Numbered from the stretch's first letter, positions 44,966 through 54,988 are shown. The stretch: 64,000 nt of DNA from Marivita sp046591575 (GCF_046591575.1 NZ_JBIQWA010000005.1:410966-474965); one strand, 5' to 3'. Translations and numbers: made by a program. Notes: generated from the letters alone by a model not told the origin.

Positions 44966-45937
44966 ATGACCATCCAAAACTTTGCTGCGGGCCTTGTTGC
45001 CGCGGCGTCGATCACCTTCGGTGGCGCTGCAATCGCGCAGGATCAGCAGTTTATTTCGATCGGCACCGGCGGCGTGACCGGTGTGTATTATCCAACCGGT
45101 GGTGCGATCTGCCGTTTGGTCAACCGGGACCGCAAAGAACACGGCATCCGCTGCGCGGTGGAGTCCACAGGCGGGTCTGTTTACAACATCAACACCATCA
45201 AAGCCGGTGAGCTTGAGTTCGGCGTCGCGCAATCCGACTGGCAGCACCATGCGTATAACGGCACGTCGCGTTTCGAAGACAACCCGTTTCCGGAAATCCG
45301 CGCGATGTTCTCGGTACATCCAGAACCGTTTACAATGGTTGTCCGCGGCGACAGCGGTATCGAAAGCTTTGAAGACCTGAAGGGAAAGCGCGTCAATGTC
45401 GGCAATCCCGGCTCTGGTCAGCGCGCAACAATGGAAGTTGTCATGGATGCCTTCGGCATGACGATGGATGATTTTGCGCTCGCAACCGAGTACAAAGGCT
45501 CTGAAATGGCCAAGCAGATCTGCGACGACAATATCGACGCGATGATCTACACAATCGGCCACCCGGCAGCCGCCATCAAGGAAGCGTCCACAACCTGTGA
45601 TGTGAAACTTGTGTCTGTCACCGGAGCCCCGGTCGAAAAGCTTGTTGCTGACAACCCGTATTACCGCGTGGCCACGATTCCGGCGGGTATGTACGCAGGA
45701 ACAGACACCGACACGACGACATTCGGCGTCGGCGCAACGTTTGTGACATCTGCGAACATTCCGGAAGAAACAGCATATATCGTTGCCAAGGCCGTCATGT
45801 CCAACCTTGACGATTTCCGTGGATTGCACCCGGCCTTTGCCAATCTCGATGCCGCACAGATGGTCAATGATGGCCTGTCTGCTCCGCTCCACCCCGGTGC
45901 CGAGCGCGCGTATAAAGAACTTGGTCTGATGGAATAA
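44966..45937 (+). CDS. TAXI-family TRAP transporter solute-binding protein
   Basis: 323 aa with signal peptide (cleavage near AIA-QD, residue 23). SIGTGGVTGVYYPTGGAICRLVN is the defining TAXI N-terminal sequence, followed by CAVESTGGSVYNINTI and VNVGNPGSGQRATMEVV. TAXI receptors bind small dicarboxylates or glutamate-like ligands. GGGAGA precedes the ATG at 44966. A strong hairpin between it and the permease gene should raise receptor over permease levels. Confidence 0.93.
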   Translation: MTIQNFAAGLVAAASITFGGAAIAQDQQFISIGTGGVTGVYYPTGGAICRLVNRDRKEHGIRCAVESTGGSVYNINTIKAGELEFGVAQSDWQHHAYNGTSRFEDNPFPEIRAMFSVHPEPFTMVVRGDSGIESFEDLKGKRVNVGNPGSGQRATMEVVMDAFGMTMDDFALATEYKGSEMAKQICDDNIDAMIYTIGHPAAAIKEASTTCDVKLVSVTGAPVEKLVADNPYYRVATIPAGMYAGTDTDTTTFGVGATFVTSANIPEETAYIVAKAVMSNLDDFRGLHPAFANLDAAQMVNDGLSAPLHPGAERAYKELGLME

Positions 45938-45966
45938 AGGGCGTCATGTAAGACCCACACCATCAA

Positions 45967-46000
45967 CGCCGGCGCAGCCGCCAAGCTGCGCCGGCGTTTT
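45967..46000 (+). terminator. Attenuating terminator between TAXI receptor and permease
   Basis: CGCCGGCGCAGC/GCTGCGCCGGCG, a 12-bp stem with loop CGCCAA and four T. It lies inside the transporter operon, so it probably ends most transcripts after the receptor gene with partial read-through. Confidence 0.85.
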
Positions 46001-46044
46001 GCCTGATAAAGACGCGGGAACCGCGCAACGGGGGGATAAAACCA

Positions 46045-48663
46045 ATGACAGTGACAAAATCTGCCGAAGACATGGTCGCCGAAGCCGATACAGGCGCACG
46101 GCAAGCGGGCACCTTCGCAAACACATTGATCTTTGCGCTTTGTATCGCCTGGTCGCTGTTTCAGCTTTACATCGCCTCAAAGCTTCCCGGGGTTCTGGCG
46201 CAAGCCACGGGCGTCAGCATGTTTGCCAATATCGTTGCCCAGGCCCGGTTTGTTCACCTGGCTTTTGCCATCGCTTTGGCGACACTGGCCTTTCCCATAT
46301 TCGGGCATCGGAATCGAATACCCGCCTATGACTGGGCGCTGGTCATTCTTGGAGTATCGTCCTGCCTTTACCTGGTGGTGTTCCGCTTTCAGATCGCCGA
46401 CCGCCCCGGCCTTTGGAGCACATCCGACATCGTGATGTCCGCCATAGGCATGACCGTCCTGCTGATCGCTGTTTACCGGTCGCTCGGCTTGCCGCTTGTG
46501 GTCATTGCGTCGCTGTTCCTGGCGCTGGCATTCTTTGGCGGGTATTCAGAATGGGTTGGCAGCATCACCAATTACGGGGGATCGTCGTTCAGCAAGGCGA
46601 TGGGCCATTACTGGATGCAGACCGAAGGTGTCTTTGGCGTTGCCCTGGGTGTGTCGACATCCATGATTTTCCTGTTCGTCCTGTTCGGTGCATTGCTTGA
46701 AAAAGCCGGTGGCGGCAATTGGTTCATCAAGGTCGCGATCTCGCTGCTGGGCACATTGCGCGGCGGCCCGGCCAAAGCGGCGGTTCTGTCGTCAATGATG
46801 ACCGGCATGATTTCCGGCTCGTCTATCGCAAACACCGTCACCACTGGCACATTCACAATCCCTCTGATGAAACGCATCGGGTTTTCGTCTGAAAAAGCGG
46901 GGGCTGTAGAAGTGGCCTCTTCAACCAACGGACAGCTGACACCGCCGGTTATGGGCGCGGCGGCCTTCCTGATGGTTGAATACGTGAACATTCCCTATAT
47001 CGAAGTGGTCAAACACGCGTTCCTGCCCGCCGTCATTTCCTATATCGCGTTGCTTTACATCGTCCATCTGGAAAGCCTGAAATTGCGCCTCGAAGGGCTT
47101 AAGAAGCCGGGGCGGCACATTGGCATCATGATGATCCTGATCCTGTTCCTGACCGGTTTTCTGGGGATGGCGGCGATTACCTTTATCGTTGTTGCGTTTC
47201 GCGCCGTGCTGGAGCCGATAATGCCGGGGGCCACCGTCTATCCCGCGCTGGTCCTTTTGGCAGCCGCCTATCTTGGGTTGGTGTATCTCGCGTCGAAGTA
47301 CCCGGATCTGAAAGTTGATGATCCGAATGCCAAGGCGGTCTCTGCGCCTCGCTTGACGCCGACGTTCCTGGGCGGTGCCTATTTTGCCCTTCCCATTTTC
47401 GTTCTGATCTGGAACCTGATGGTCCGTACAGAACATCTTGACCGTCTTTCACCCGCGCTGTCGGCCTTTTGGGCAACAATCGCCATGATCATCGTGGCCC
47501 TTACGCACCGCCCTCTAAAGGCCATATTCCGTGGCGAGTCAGAGTTCGCAGACCAGGCCAAGGCCGGTTTTGTGGATTTTGTCGCGGGCCTTGAAAGCGG
47601 TGCGCGCAATATGATCGGGATTGGCGTCGCCACCGGGGCTGCCGGGATCATTGTCGGAACAATTTCTTTGACCGGAGCGCATCAGATCATCGGTCAGGTG
47701 ATCGAAGTGATCTCTGGCGGTAATCTGATTATCCTGTTGGTGTTGGTGGCTATTCTGTCGCTCATTCTTGGCATGGGGTTGCCCACCACGGCAAACTACA
47801 TCGTCGTGTCGTCGCTTATGGCACCGGTGATTGTATCGGTCGGGGCGCAATCCGGTCTGATCGTGCCGCTGATCGCAGTGCATTTGTTTGTGTTCTATTT
47901 CGGGATACTTGCGGATGATACGCCTCCTGTGGGGCTTGCCGCCTATGCTGCGGCTGCCATCTCGCGCGGGGACCCGATCAAGACTGGTGTGCAGGGCTTT
48001 GCCTATGACATCCGAACCGCGCTTTTGCCGTTTATGTTCATCTTCAACACCGACCTGTTGCTGATTGATGTCGGCCCTCTCAAAGCGGTGTTCGTGTTCT
48101 TTATGTCGCTGATTGCGATGCTGACCTTTGCCGCCGTCACTCAGGGATATTTCATCGCGAAGATCCGCAAATGGGAGGGCGCGGTCATGCTGCTTGTGGT
48201 CTTCATGCTGTTCCGTCCCGATTTCTTTCTGGACCAATGGCAAGAAAAATATACGAACTACACCGGGCAGGCCGCGATCACCGCAGTCGGGGATATCCCG
48301 GTTGGCACAGATGCACGCATCACGGTGTCCGCACCCGACTTTGACACAGGGATCGTGGGCACCAAGACCGTTGTGTTTGCCCCTGAGGCCGAAGGATCAG
48401 GGTTAGAGCGTCTTCAGGCGGTTGGTCTGTCTGTGATGGAAGACGGAGATATGCTGGTTCTGGAAGAACCCTTCCCTGGCACCCCGTTCTTTGAATCGCT
48501 GGCCAATGAATACGATTTCTACGGGAATGACCCGGCGCAGATTGCCGTGGTTCAGATCGAAAACGACCGGATGCCCAAAGAGATCTTCTTTATTCCGGCC
48601 CTCATCCTGCTGCTTATGATTGTCGGCCTTCAAAGCCGGCGCATGACACAAGCGCCATTCTAA
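46045..48663 (+). CDS. Fused TRAP transporter permease (4TM/12TM)
   Basis: 872-aa inner-membrane protein joining the small (DctQ-like) and large (DctM-like) TRAP subunits, as is usual for TAXI systems. About 18 helices; the DctM region includes VLSSMMTGMISGSSIANTVTTGTFTIPLMK and GMGLPTTANYIVVSSLMAP. After the last main helix a soluble section of about 120 residues (DFDTGIVGTKTVVFAPEAEG) precedes a final helix, matching the DUF3394-type C-terminal extension. It is followed by the uspA gene after 10 bases. Confidence 0.93.
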   Translation: MTVTKSAEDMVAEADTGARQAGTFANTLIFALCIAWSLFQLYIASKLPGVLAQATGVSMFANIVAQARFVHLAFAIALATLAFPIFGHRNRIPAYDWALVILGVSSCLYLVVFRFQIADRPGLWSTSDIVMSAIGMTVLLIAVYRSLGLPLVVIASLFLALAFFGGYSEWVGSITNYGGSSFSKAMGHYWMQTEGVFGVALGVSTSMIFLFVLFGALLEKAGGGNWFIKVAISLLGTLRGGPAKAAVLSSMMTGMISGSSIANTVTTGTFTIPLMKRIGFSSEKAGAVEVASSTNGQLTPPVMGAAAFLMVEYVNIPYIEVVKHAFLPAVISYIALLYIVHLESLKLRLEGLKKPGRHIGIMMILILFLTGFLGMAAITFIVVAFRAVLEPIMPGATVYPALVLLAAAYLGLVYLASKYPDLKVDDPNAKAVSAPRLTPTFLGGAYFALPIFVLIWNLMVRTEHLDRLSPALSAFWATIAMIIVALTHRPLKAIFRGESEFADQAKAGFVDFVAGLESGARNMIGIGVATGAAGIIVGTISLTGAHQIIGQVIEVISGGNLIILLVLVAILSLILGMGLPTTANYIVVSSLMAPVIVSVGAQSGLIVPLIAVHLFVFYFGILADDTPPVGLAAYAAAAISRGDPIKTGVQGFAYDIRTALLPFMFIFNTDLLLIDVGPLKAVFVFFMSLIAMLTFAAVTQGYFIAKIRKWEGAVMLLVVFMLFRPDFFLDQWQEKYTNYTGQAAITAVGDIPVGTDARITVSAPDFDTGIVGTKTVVFAPEAEGSGLERLQAVGLSVMEDGDMLVLEEPFPGTPFFESLANEYDFYGNDPAQIAVVQIENDRMPKEIFFIPALILLLMIVGLQSRRMTQAPF

Positions 48664-48673
48664 GGAGGCTGCC

Positions 48674-49093
48674 ATGTTCAAAAAGATTCTGGTTCCGGTC
48701 GATGTGTCACTGCCCGGTGAAACGCGCAAGCTTTTGACCCATGCCAAGGCTCTTGGCTCTCAATGGGGCAGCGACATCCACGTGGTCTGCGTTATTCCCA
48801 ATGTCGGCATGCCGATCGTTGGCTCTTATCTGAGTGATGGCTTTGAAAAATCCGCGCATTCAGAAACCGAGATCGAACTGACCCGGCAAATCGAAGAGAT
48901 CGGCGTCACCGCAAAAAGCTATGTGTTGCAAGGCACCGTGTATGATCGGGTGATCGCACTGGCGAATACGCTTGATGTCGATCTGATCCTGATCGGTGCC
49001 CATCAGCCGGAATTAAAAGACTATCTACTGGGGTCCAATGCGGCGCGGCTGGTGCGCCATTCGGCCAAATCGGTGCTTGTTCTGCGCGATTAG
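48674..49093 (+). CDS. Universal stress protein (UspA family) of the TRAP operon
   Basis: 139-aa single-domain Usp. N-terminal FKKILVPVDVS and C-terminal GSNAARLVRHSAKSVLVLRD, with the ATP-binding GxG-type LLGSNA, are typical. AAGGAGG precedes the ATG. Usp proteins of this kind are often encoded with TRAP permeases, where TeaD is known to regulate transport by binding ATP; the same role is inferred here. Confidence 0.92.
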   Translation: MFKKILVPVDVSLPGETRKLLTHAKALGSQWGSDIHVVCVIPNVGMPIVGSYLSDGFEKSAHSETEIELTRQIEEIGVTAKSYVLQGTVYDRVIALANTLDVDLILIGAHQPELKDYLLGSNAARLVRHSAKSVLVLRD

Positions 49094-49272
49094 CCACTGC
49101 GAAATCGGGCAACAAACGCCAACAATTGATCGTTTTTGGCACGAAAACCGCCCCAATCGGATCACGATACCGCCCAACTTGTCCTCTATCCACCCTGCTG
49201 GGGGCGCAAGTGTGCGCATGGTCATGAGGCATTGCCTCATTGGCGCAGGTGTGCGGATGAAGGATACGTGGC

Positions 49273-52173
49273 GTGGCATTTACGATTACTTTTGACTACC
49301 GCTTCGACAGCAGCGGGTTCTTTGATGATCCAGCCCGACGCGCAGCCCTCGACTCTGCGGCGGACCAATGGGAAGCCGTGATCCGGGATGACTTCGACGA
49401 TCTGCCCATCGGCACATCGTTCGAAATCCGCAATCCAACGTCAAACGCAATTGAAACCGTCACCCTGAGCCAATCTGTCGATGACATGATCATTTTCGTT
49501 GGGGCCACGGGTTTGTCGGGCTCGACGCTTGCGCTGGCAGGTCCGGATGGGCTTGATGCAGCGGGCGATGTGTATGCAGCTCGCATCAGTTCCAATTTTC
49601 AAAATGACGGCCCCGTCACAGATTTCGAACCGTGGGCCGGTACAATTACATTCAACCTCAACAGCGCCTGGCACTTTGGTGCGGGTGCGCCTGATCCGTC
49701 GCAAAGTGATTTCAGAACGGTTGCCACGCATGAAATCGGGCACATCCTTGGTGTCGGAACGTCCGCGACCTTTGATCGCTGGATCGTCAATGACGTTTTC
49801 ACCGGCCCCAATGCAACGGCATTGAACAGTGGTGCTGGTGTGCCGCTTGAAACCGACGGTGGCCATGTGGAAGACGGGTTCGACGATGATCGGGTATTGC
49901 TTGACCCGACCCTTGTGCAAGGCACCCAGGTGCCGATCAGCGCGTTTGACAAAGCCATTCTAGCCGATATTGGCTACGACATCGCAGGGTTCTCGAAACA
50001 GGGTTCAACGCGTGCAATCTCAACCTCTGCCGGAGAGCGGATATTCGGGCGCGATGTCGATGACACCATCAATGGCCTGGGTGGTGATGACACGATCCAA
50101 GGCGGCGGCGGCAACGATGAGCTGCGCGGCGGTGCCGGAAACGACCTTTTGTCTGGCCAGGGTGGACAAGACACGTTTGTTATCGGCAGCGGCGACCGGA
50201 AAAACACCATCACAGATTTCAATTTCGAAAACGAAACCATCCGGCTTTTGAACAGCGGATTTGCAACCGCCGCCGAGGCGGCCGCTGCGGTAACAAAAAC
50301 AGCCAGCAACGTGTCGCGGCTGACATTTTCGGATGGAACGACCGTCGACATTTTTCACGAGTCTCAACCTGGCACACCGCTGAACGCCTCGCATTTCAGT
50401 GTCAGCACAAATCCCAACACACCGCCAACCTTGCCAACCCCATCCAACAAATTGCCGACAGGTGACGTGACCATTTCGGGGACACTGCAAGTCGGCTCTG
50501 TGCTTACCGCGGAAACCGATACGGTACAGGATGCCAACGGATTGGGCCCGTTTTCATACACATGGTTCCGAGATGGCGCTGTAATCCCGGGAGCCACAGG
50601 TCCGACCTACACGCTGTCCGAGACAGACCTTGGGACACAGTTGCGGGTTCTGATCACATTTATCGACGGCGGTGGCCGACAGGAAACTGTCGCTAGTGCA
50701 ACAACCTCGGATATCTTGCCCGCGCCGCAATTTGTGCCACCGGCTGATGAGAATACTGATGAGGATACGCCCGAAGATCAGGGCGACACCAGCACAGAAG
50801 ACCCGGTCACAGACACAACTGACCAACCGGATCAGGATACAGATCAGGATACATCGGCAAACCCGGACAATAATCTTCCAATGGGCGTGCTCGTCATTCT
50901 TGGCGACGCCCGCGTCGGAGAAACCCTGACCGCACGCCCGAACGGGGTAAGCGATGCGGATGGCATTGATTACGACACCGCGAATTTCCAGTGGTTGCGA
51001 AATGGTGAAGCGATTGAGGGGGCAACGGCGCAAACCTACGACGTGACCGAGGCAGATATCGGCACAGGTATCAGCCTTCAATACAGCTATACGGATTTGG
51101 GCGGTACGGTGGAAATCCTCGTGACCGATCCAAAGCCGACTGTCCCGCCGGGAACTGTCGAAGTTCCGGGCGACACCGGGAGTGACGGCGGTGACGACAA
51201 TGACGGCAGTGGAAATGAAGACCCGGGCACGCCTACACCGCCGCCGCCAGAAGAAGAAGACAATGAAACAGATGGCGTCAATGACACCTTCGTCACTGCA
51301 ACACCCTTTAACGATATCTTTGCAGTGCGCCTTGGCATGGACGTCATTGATGGCGGCGGCGGCGTGGATACGGCTGTCTTTACCGGCGATCTAAGCAACT
51401 ATATTCTGAACATCAGCTCGGATGGCGTCATTGTCACTGATCGACGCGATGATGGGTTGGGGACCATCCGTCTGGAAAACATCGAACGTGTCGGCTTTGA
51501 AACTGGCCTGCCGTCGACAAATGGAACGATGGACCTTCGGCAATTCACCGGTCAGACAGATCTTGATGACGCCGAATTCGTAGATTTCATCGAAATGTAT
51601 ATCGCGTATTTCAACCGCGCACCGGATGCGGTTGGCTTGGCCTTCTGGAGCACCGCCTACGCCAATGGCTCATCGCTTGAAGATATCGCGCGTCTGTTTG
51701 TGGACCAGGACGAAACACGCGACACCTATCCAGACGGGACAAGCAACATCCAGTTCGCATCCGAAGTATACAGCAACGTCCTGGGGCGCGCGCCCGATTA
51801 CGAGGGGTTGATGTTCTGGAAAGACGCGCTGGATTCAGGAACCGTCAGTCGCGACGCGTTCATTCTTGAAATATTGCGGGGTGTTGACGCCGAACCCACG
51901 TCAGACGCAAGCGCAGTGTTTGTTGAGAAACAGCGCGCTGATCAAGATTACCTGTCGATGAAAACCGATCTGGGGGCGCTTTTCGCGGTGCATCGCGGAA
52001 TGTCCGATGTTTCAGATGCCGCTGATATCATGGCACTGTTTGACGGAACACAAGACGGCTATGCAGAAGCGGTTGCGGCAATTGATGCCGCCTATACAGA
52101 CGCGCTTGATGCGGAAAACGGTGAATTCCTGATGCCTCTCGTGGGTGTCTTGGATGACTCACTGATCGGCTGA
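49273..52173 (+). CDS. RTX-repeat, Ig-like, DUF4214 secreted metalloprotease-like protein
   Basis: 966 aa, acidic, without an N-terminal signal peptide, as in type I secretion substrates. In order: a matrixin-like zinc protease domain (about 1-230) with HEIGHILGVGT (H153, E154, H157; the usual third ligand position is Thr); glycine-rich RTX calcium repeats (about 265-310, GGDDTIQGGGGNDELRGGAG); two Ig-like modules (about 392-476 and 531-618) joined by an Asp/Glu/Thr linker; and a DUF4214 region (about 755-880) with repeats FIEMYIAYFNRAPDAVGLAFW and VYSNVLGRAPDYEGLMFW. The start is GTG with AAGGA 8 bases upstream. No secretion genes are adjacent. Confidence 0.85.
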   Translation: MAFTITFDYRFDSSGFFDDPARRAALDSAADQWEAVIRDDFDDLPIGTSFEIRNPTSNAIETVTLSQSVDDMIIFVGATGLSGSTLALAGPDGLDAAGDVYAARISSNFQNDGPVTDFEPWAGTITFNLNSAWHFGAGAPDPSQSDFRTVATHEIGHILGVGTSATFDRWIVNDVFTGPNATALNSGAGVPLETDGGHVEDGFDDDRVLLDPTLVQGTQVPISAFDKAILADIGYDIAGFSKQGSTRAISTSAGERIFGRDVDDTINGLGGDDTIQGGGGNDELRGGAGNDLLSGQGGQDTFVIGSGDRKNTITDFNFENETIRLLNSGFATAAEAAAAVTKTASNVSRLTFSDGTTVDIFHESQPGTPLNASHFSVSTNPNTPPTLPTPSNKLPTGDVTISGTLQVGSVLTAETDTVQDANGLGPFSYTWFRDGAVIPGATGPTYTLSETDLGTQLRVLITFIDGGGRQETVASATTSDILPAPQFVPPADENTDEDTPEDQGDTSTEDPVTDTTDQPDQDTDQDTSANPDNNLPMGVLVILGDARVGETLTARPNGVSDADGIDYDTANFQWLRNGEAIEGATAQTYDVTEADIGTGISLQYSYTDLGGTVEILVTDPKPTVPPGTVEVPGDTGSDGGDDNDGSGNEDPGTPTPPPPEEEDNETDGVNDTFVTATPFNDIFAVRLGMDVIDGGGGVDTAVFTGDLSNYILNISSDGVIVTDRRDDGLGTIRLENIERVGFETGLPSTNGTMDLRQFTGQTDLDDAEFVDFIEMYIAYFNRAPDAVGLAFWSTAYANGSSLEDIARLFVDQDETRDTYPDGTSNIQFASEVYSNVLGRAPDYEGLMFWKDALDSGTVSRDAFILEILRGVDAEPTSDASAVFVEKQRADQDYLSMKTDLGALFAVHRGMSDVSDAADIMALFDGTQDGYAEAVAAIDAAYTDALDAENGEFLMPLVGVLDDSLIG

Positions 52174-52194
52174 ACGCCAACAAATCTAAACCGA

Positions 52195-52226
52195 AAAAGG
52201 AGGCATCACCCCGAATGCCTCCTTTT
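52195..52226. terminator. Bidirectional terminator
   Basis: AAAAGGAGGCAT/ATGCCTCCTTTT, a 12-bp stem with an 8-base loop between two convergent genes. It ends in T on both strands and so serves the protease gene (+) and the ketopantoate-reductase-like gene (-). Confidence 0.9.
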
Positions 52227-52255
52227 GGTTCTGCTGGGCAAGTGCGCGGCTGGGC

Positions 52256-53308
52256 CTATGCGTCGACCGCGCGGTTTGCCTCTAGCCGATTGTTGACGGT
52301 CTCAACAATCCCGGACAATTCCTTGGTCGACACACCAACCTGTTGTGCGATCAACGAAACCAGCATGTCGACCCTTTCGATGCGATCTGCCCCACCATCA
52401 ATCGCGCGCGCAGCGGAAGACGGCTTGAGAAGACCATTCGCTGCGTTGGCGTATTTTTCAAATGGCACACGGTCTGACGGGTCTGCGCCCAGTTTGCTGA
52501 CAATATCATTGACCAATTCATAGATGCTTTCGGACAATGCCACATCGCTGTGAACCGCTTCCTTGATCGGGCGGACCCCATCGTCCAACACGCAACGGTA
52601 GTTTCCGGTCAACAACATGCTCCATTTGGCAAAGGGCACAAAGATAGAATCGAACACACGCAGTTTGACAGGGACGTCGAGACCATCCACGCGCACGGCA
52701 TCAATGCCCGCTTCGAGATCACGCAAAATCTTGTTGTGCGCGTCTGATTCAAAGGGCGCTGCCTTGAAATTGGTCGGCAGACCAACATGCAGCGTGTTCG
52801 CGCCACCCTCGGGGTCGCGATAGGCCTGCGGGTCCGGGCTGCACAGGGTCACATTGCCTGGCGTAAAGCTCTTCCATGCGTCCGGGCAGGTAAAGCTTGG
52901 CTCAAGCTTGGACGTATCAAGCGCGGAGACGCGTTTGAGATAGGGCAGCGGCGGCATGTTCATAATCGACAGGCACGGCTTACCGCTTTGGGCGATCCGC
53001 TCTAGCAATGCGGTGATCGAACTATTGCAGTATTGCGGTTCCGACATGGCAAGCGCGACCATGTCGTAGTCGTCCGGATTGACCTGTTCCGGGGTCTTGG
53101 CGTCCAGATTGCCCGGCAGGTCGCCGGATTTGAACGACCGGTGCTCGTCTTCGCCGCGCAGCTTGATGCGAACATCGGTGCCTTCGGCATTGATGAGGTC
53201 TGCGGTTGCTTGTCGGCAAACAAGTGTCACGTCTTGTCCAGCCATGAGAAGCTTGGTTCCCAAAAGCGATCCGTATGACGCCCCGAGGATTACGATTTTA
53301 TAGGCCAT
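52256..53308 (-). CDS. Ketopantoate reductase-like protein; candidate oxalyl-CoA reductase
   Basis: 350-aa NAD(P)-dependent reductase of the ApbA/PanE type: N-terminal Rossmann fold (YKIVILGASYGSLLGTKL) and a helical C-terminal domain (VFDSIFVPFAKWSMLLTGNYRC). It is long for PanE. The ATG at 53308 begins the Rossmann fold; the 26-residue upstream extension is rejected. It is the most distal gene of the oxalate cluster. In Methylobacterium extorquens a PanE-like protein (PanE2) was shown to reduce oxalyl-CoA to glyoxylate, so I infer the same activity here. A hairpin upstream could give it separate expression. Confidence 0.75.
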   Translation of the reverse strand: MAYKIVILGASYGSLLGTKLLMAGQDVTLVCRQATADLINAEGTDVRIKLRGEDEHRSFKSGDLPGNLDAKTPEQVNPDDYDMVALAMSEPQYCNSSITALLERIAQSGKPCLSIMNMPPLPYLKRVSALDTSKLEPSFTCPDAWKSFTPGNVTLCSPDPQAYRDPEGGANTLHVGLPTNFKAAPFESDAHNKILRDLEAGIDAVRVDGLDVPVKLRVFDSIFVPFAKWSMLLTGNYRCVLDDGVRPIKEAVHSDVALSESIYELVNDIVSKLGADPSDRVPFEKYANAANGLLKPSSAARAIDGGADRIERVDMLVSLIAQQVGVSTKELSGIVETVNNRLEANRAVDA

Positions 53309-53402
53309 GATGTCCCTTTCCAATCTAGAGTATTTCCATGTTTGAGAAGCATAGTAGCGGGTTGAAGCGCGGATAAAAGAGACCACAGGCGCAAGATGTA
53401 AA

Positions 53403-53441
53403 GGTCACTCCATTTCGGAGTGACCCGCCCCTTGCGAGGGG
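53403..53441 (-). terminator. Possible weak terminator between tctA and the reductase gene
   Basis: Two adjacent hairpins: GGTCACTCC/GGAGTGACC (53403-53425, 9 bp) and CCCCT/AGGGG (53428-53441). On the minus strand the larger one is followed by only three T, so read-through is likely. Confidence 0.5.
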
Positions 53442-53470
53442 TTCTTTTTAGGTGATGTCTGTTAGATGCC

Positions 53471-54988
53471 TTATTGCGCGGCTTTTGCGGCTCTGCGTTT
53501 TTTTAACATGCCGGACACAAACGGATAGGACACCAACGCGACAGCGATCAAAATGCAAACCAGCGAAATCGGGCGTTCCAGAAACGTCATCGCGTCCCCC
53601 TGGCTCGAAATAAGTGACTGCCGCAAAGAGCGTTCTGTCAACGGGCCAAGCACAATGGCAAGCACAGCCGGGGCCACCGGATAGTTCAGCTTGCGCATCA
53701 GATACCCAACACAGCCCAGCAACAGCATCATCCAGGTGTCGAACATCCGGTCTGTTGTTGCAAAAACGCCAACTACACACAGGATGAAGATAATAGGCGC
53801 AAGAATGCTGAACGGCATTGCCAATACGCGAATAAAGACCGGGATAAGCGCGATATTCAGGACCACGGTCACAAAATTCGCAACATACATAGAGCCGATC
53901 AAACCCCAGACAAAATCAGGGCTTTCAGTAAACAGCAGCGGCCCCGGGCGCAGGCCCCAGATGATCATACCGCCCAGCAGGATCGCCGTTGTCGGTGAGC
54001 CGGGAATCCCCAATGTCAGCATTGGCAACATCGATCCGGTGGATGCGGCATTGTTTGCGGCTTCGGGTGCGGCCACACCGGCCACATTGCCTTTGCCAAA
54101 GCTGTCTCCGTCTTTGGAGAACGTCTTGGCCAAACCATAAGACATCAGAGAGGCCGGTGTTGCGCCTGCAGCGGGCAATGTGCCGACAAAAAAGCCCAAG
54201 ACCGAACCCATCGTCGTAACCGGCAGGTACTTTTTTGTCTGTTTGAGACCAGCCTTGATCCTACTCCAGCCGAAATCCACCTTGTGCATCCGAATGGCAC
54301 CTTTGGTGTGTTCCAGCGTCCAGATCATCTCGCCGATACCGTAGATGCCGATTGCAAGAACAAGGAACGGGATACCGCGCTGGAATTCAACCATGTCAAA
54401 GAAAATCAGGCGCGGCTGGCCGGAAATAATGTCAAACCCGATCGCCGCCATGACAAGGCCAACAAGGATCGAGAAAATTGTCTTGGGGATGTCATCCCCG
54501 CCAAGCCCGATGAACGTGGCAAAGGCAAGCAGCATCAAGGCAAATTCTTCTTGTGGCCCAAACTTCAAAGCAAAGGCCGCAAGCGGCGGGGCAAATCCGG
54601 TGAACAGGATGACAGAGATCGTGCCACCAATGAAAGACGCAATGGCAGCGGCCATCAATGCCTGATCCGCGCGACCGGACTGCGCCATTGGTCTGCCATC
54701 AAACACCGTCGCCACGGCCGTAGACGCCCCTGGAATACCCAATGTGATAGAGCTTACCGCGCCGCCATACATCGCCCCGTAGTACAACGCGGCAAGAAAG
54801 ATGATTGCGGCAGTGGGTGGCACGAGAAAGGTTACGGGCAAAAGGATTGCCACACCGTTGACTGACCCAAGTCCCGGCATTGCTCCGATGAACAATCCCG
54901 CGAAACAGCCAAGAAAGATCATGGCGAGGTTGAGCGGCTCGAAGGATTGTAACAATCCGGCAGCCAGCAAGCTAAGTATGGTATCCAT
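53471..54988 (-). CDS. tctA: TTT-family transporter large membrane subunit (TctA)
   Basis: 505 aa, about 11-12 helices. IGAMPGLGSVNGVAILLP and YYGAMYGGAVSSITLGIPGAS are the two conserved TctA substrate loops, repeated in inverted form around GTLPAAGATPASLMSYG and LGIPGSPTTAILLGGMI. With TctB and TctC it forms a tripartite tricarboxylate transporter. Its place in the oxalate cluster makes oxalate or another small dicarboxylate the probable substrate. Confidence 0.9.
   Translation of the reverse strand: MDTILSLLAAGLLQSFEPLNLAMIFLGCFAGLFIGAMPGLGSVNGVAILLPVTFLVPPTAAIIFLAALYYGAMYGGAVSSITLGIPGASTAVATVFDGRPMAQSGRADQALMAAAIASFIGGTISVILFTGFAPPLAAFALKFGPQEEFALMLLAFATFIGLGGDDIPKTIFSILVGLVMAAIGFDIISGQPRLIFFDMVEFQRGIPFLVLAIGIYGIGEMIWTLEHTKGAIRMHKVDFGWSRIKAGLKQTKKYLPVTTMGSVLGFFVGTLPAAGATPASLMSYGLAKTFSKDGDSFGKGNVAGVAAPEAANNAASTGSMLPMLTLGIPGSPTTAILLGGMIIWGLRPGPLLFTESPDFVWGLIGSMYVANFVTVVLNIALIPVFIRVLAMPFSILAPIIFILCVVGVFATTDRMFDTWMMLLLGCVGYLMRKLNYPVAPAVLAIVLGPLTERSLRQSLISSQGDAMTFLERPISLVCILIAVALVSYPFVSGMLKKRRAAKAAQ

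Noticed and set aside
50080..50180. Short repeated glycine/aspartate codons resembling a tandem DNA repeat
   Set aside because: They encode RTX calcium-binding repeats within the protease-like gene and are not a CRISPR or other DNA-level repeat array.
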